Shown piece by piece: positions 42,631 to 43,892 of a DNA stretch of 43,892 bases. The translations under genes were made by a program, and so were the position numbers. The stretch covers positions 1-43,892 of the forward strand of contig JAFVCC010000051.1 in NCBI GenBank assembly GCA_017479485.1, given 5' to 3'. The notes under the pieces were generated by a model. It was not told the DNA's origin and made no database searches. It was given only the letters and a program-made list of their open reading frames with translations. The DNA comes from Bacilli bacterium. Its GTDB lineage: Bacteria > Bacillota_I > Bacilli_A > RFN20 > CAG-826. Numbering within the stretch: position 1 is the stretch's first letter; each line of letters begins with the position of its first letter.

Positions 42631-43392
42631 ATGCCACAATTCGCACCAAAGGCGTTTGAAATGTCTCCTGATGGACTTTCGCCGTCCTCTTCGTCTTCGC
42701 GCATCGGCATCATCGGGGCGATGGAGGCGGAAGTCGCATCCCTAAAGGAGGCGGCGACCATCCATCGAAGCACCGTGATCGCGGCGATGGAATTCGTGGA
42801 GTGCACCTTAAAAGGGCGTGAGGTCGTCGTAGTGCAATGCGGCATGGGCAAAGTCAACGCCGGCATCTGCGCCCATACCTTGATCAACATCTTCCACTGT
42901 ACCAAAATCATCAATACCGGCGTCGCCGGTAGTCTGGACGCCAAGATGGACGTCGGCGACTTCGTCGTCTCCACCGAAGCGGTTCAGCATGATTACGATG
43001 TTTCGCCCATCGGTTTCCGCAAAGGCGAGATTCCCTATACGGGTCTTGTCGCGTTCCAAGCCGATCCTTTCTTAGTGGACGCGGCCATTTCCGCGATCCG
43101 CTACGTCAAGCCCAAGGCGAACATCTTCCGAGGACGCATCTGCTCGGGCGACCAATTCATTACCTCGATTGAGCGTAAGGATGCCATCGTGGATACTTTT
43201 GGCGGACTTTGCTGCGAGATGGAAGGCGGGGCGATCGCTCAAGCGTGCCAGCTTAACGCTACCCCCTTCGTCATCGTGCGCTGCATTTCCGATAAACCTG
43301 ATGGCAGCGCCATCGTGGACTTTGAGGAATTCTCGAAAAGCGCCGCAGAGATCTGCGCGAAGGCCATAGAGCATATGGTCGAGGGGCTATAA
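42631..43392 (+). CDS. mtnN: 5'-methylthioadenosine/S-adenosylhomocysteine nucleosidase
   Basis: 253 residues, with GGAGGAG before the ATG. The enzyme cleaves adenine from MTA and SAH, which recycles methionine and removes SAM by-products. Key parts: IGIIGAMEAEVASL (catalytic Glu in AMEAE), QCGMGKVNAG, INTGVAGSLD, then CEMEGGAIAQACQL (Glu binding the ribose) and RCISDKPDG (general-acid Asp). Compared with typical ~230-residue forms it has about 22 extra N-terminal residues, Ser-rich (SPDGLSPSSSSS). A later start at ATG 42661 would still leave part of it, and the ribosome site fits the first ATG. It is close to the DUF1801 gene (10 bases), likely one operon. Confidence 0.95.
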   Translation: MPQFAPKAFEMSPDGLSPSSSSSRIGIIGAMEAEVASLKEAATIHRSTVIAAMEFVECTLKGREVVVVQCGMGKVNAGICAHTLINIFHCTKIINTGVAGSLDAKMDVGDFVVSTEAVQHDYDVSPIGFRKGEIPYTGLVAFQADPFLVDAAISAIRYVKPKANIFRGRICSGDQFITSIERKDAIVDTFGGLCCEMEGGAIAQACQLNATPFVIVRCISDKPDGSAIVDFEEFSKSAAEICAKAIEHMVEGL

Positions 43393-43402
43393 GGCTATTC
43401 CG

Positions 43403-43738
43403 ATGCGCATCATCGATTACATCGAAAGGCAAGAGGAAGCAAAGCGTCCGCCATTAATGTTGGTCTATGACGCGATCAAAATGGTCCTTCCTGACGCACA
43501 GGAGCGCATCAGTTATGGCATGCCGACATTTTGGCGCGGTAGAAACCTCATCCACTTCGCCGCGATGAAAAACCATATCGGCCTTTATCCTGGGCCCGAT
43601 GCCATCGATGCGTTCGCCACGGAACTTCGTCCCTATAAGACAAGCACCGGCGCGATTCGCTTCCCGCTACAAACGGAATTGCCTCTACCCTTAATCCAAA
43701 ACATCGCGCGCTGGTGCGACGAACATTACGGAAAATAA
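43403..43738 (+). CDS. DUF1801 / YdhG-like small protein
   Basis: 111 residues. The pattern ERISYGMPTFW, then LIHFAAMKNHIGLYPGPDAI and STGAIRFPL near the end, is typical of DUF1801 (YdhG/YdeI fold), a small alpha/beta protein. One Bacillus relative (YdhG/Fra) is described as a frataxin-like iron chaperone; that role is only a family hint here. AAGG 8 bases before the ATG is the ribosome site. It follows mtnN closely and is probably cotranscribed. Complete length for the family. Confidence 0.9.
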   Translation: MRIIDYIERQEEAKRPPLMLVYDAIKMVLPDAQERISYGMPTFWRGRNLIHFAAMKNHIGLYPGPDAIDAFATELRPYKTSTGAIRFPLQTELPLPLIQNIARWCDEHYGK

Positions 43739-43753
43739 ATGGCTATATCCAAG

Positions 43754-43780
43754 AAAAAATGCGCGATTTGCGCATTTTTT
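43754..43780. terminator. Bidirectional terminator between convergent genes
   Basis: AAAAAATGCGC (43754-43764), loop GATTT, GCGCATTTTTT (43770-43780). A-run and T-run serve both strands. Confidence 0.9.
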
Positions 43781-43892
43781 AATTGATTTTCTTGCGGTGG
43801 AAGGTGATGACGTAATCGACGTTGCTCGCTCTTCCGGCCGCGGAGTCGGCGGTAAGGTAGAGGGTGATTTCCTTGTCTTTAGCATTCTTGAA
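43779..43892 (-). CDS. C-terminal end of an unrecognised minus-strand protein (5' part outside window)
   Basis: A minus-strand frame enters from the right edge and ends at TAA (43779-43781), 37 residues: FKNAKDKEITLYLTADSAAG, then RASNVDYVITFHRKKIN. The alternating hydrophobic pattern suggests beta strands, possibly the last domain of a surface or beta-sandwich protein. The reading of this frame, and not the overlapping ones, is supported by its protein-like composition and by the stop lying at the shared bidirectional terminator. Family is unknown. Confidence 0.55.
   Translation of the reverse strand, partial: FKNAKDKEITLYLTADSAAGRASNVDYVITFHRKKIN

Overview
The window looks like the chromosome of a gut-type anaerobic bacterium of the Bacillota, probably a Bacilli lineage near the Erysipelotrichales/RF39/RFN20 groups. 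This placement is inference. The support is strong AGGAGG-type ribosome sites on many genes, lipoprotein signals, BspA and InlB-type surface repeats, a rimP-nusA-ylxR-ylxQ-infB-rbfA operon of Bacillota order, and a strictly anaerobic type of 2-hydroxyacyl-CoA dehydratase activase. TGA is used as a stop (ATGA overlaps), so the code is the standard one and not the Mycoplasma code. I see no rRNA, tRNA, CRISPR array or prophage structural genes.

Layout. 1-4253: the end of an unknown gene beside a hairpin that may be a mobile-element end, then a Schlafen-group-3-type (DUF2075) helicase/nuclease, a NUDIX hydrolase and an ADP-ribosylglycohydrolase. 4235-17586: a LytTR response regulator and GHKL sensor kinase followed by a surface-carbohydrate cluster. 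That cluster holds two domain-permuted GH3 glycosidases, an InlB-repeat/CBM lipoprotein and a small membrane protein. It is flanked by two same-orientation copies of one membrane-protein gene, one intact (16762-17586) and one decayed (4235-4615). 17705-24786: a potassium-channel-like protein, a BspA-type leucine-rich-repeat lipoprotein, a lysine riboswitch with a three-gene amino-acid ABC importer, and a C69 dipeptidase. 25157-28180: two tandem paralogues of an unrecognised family and a P-loop kinase. 28310-29735: an Rpn-family PD-(D/E)XK nuclease with a strong internal ribosome site that would yield its own C-terminal domain, followed by two free-standing copies of that domain. 29990-35056: the translation/transcription operon. 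35142-43738: a Sel1-repeat protein, a membrane diguanylate cyclase, a split 2-hydroxyacyl-CoA dehydratase activase, MTA/SAH nucleosidase and a DUF1801 protein. A further gene enters from the right edge on the minus strand.

How the parts fit. The LytTR/GHKL pair probably controls the adjacent extracellular glycosidase cluster; a pair of 9-bp direct repeats 22 bp apart in the 280-bp leader of the first GH3 gene is a candidate operator. The lysine riboswitch assigns the ABC importer to lysine. The Rpn locus is the best candidate for an undescribed system. It resembles the known Rpn nuclease with intragenic antitoxin, but here the antitoxin-like unit, together with its ribosome site, has been copied twice downstream. 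A second theme is translation start type: several genes have a good -10 box only 6-11 bases before the ATG and no Shine-Dalgarno sequence, so they are likely leaderless, while others carry strong AGGAGG sites.
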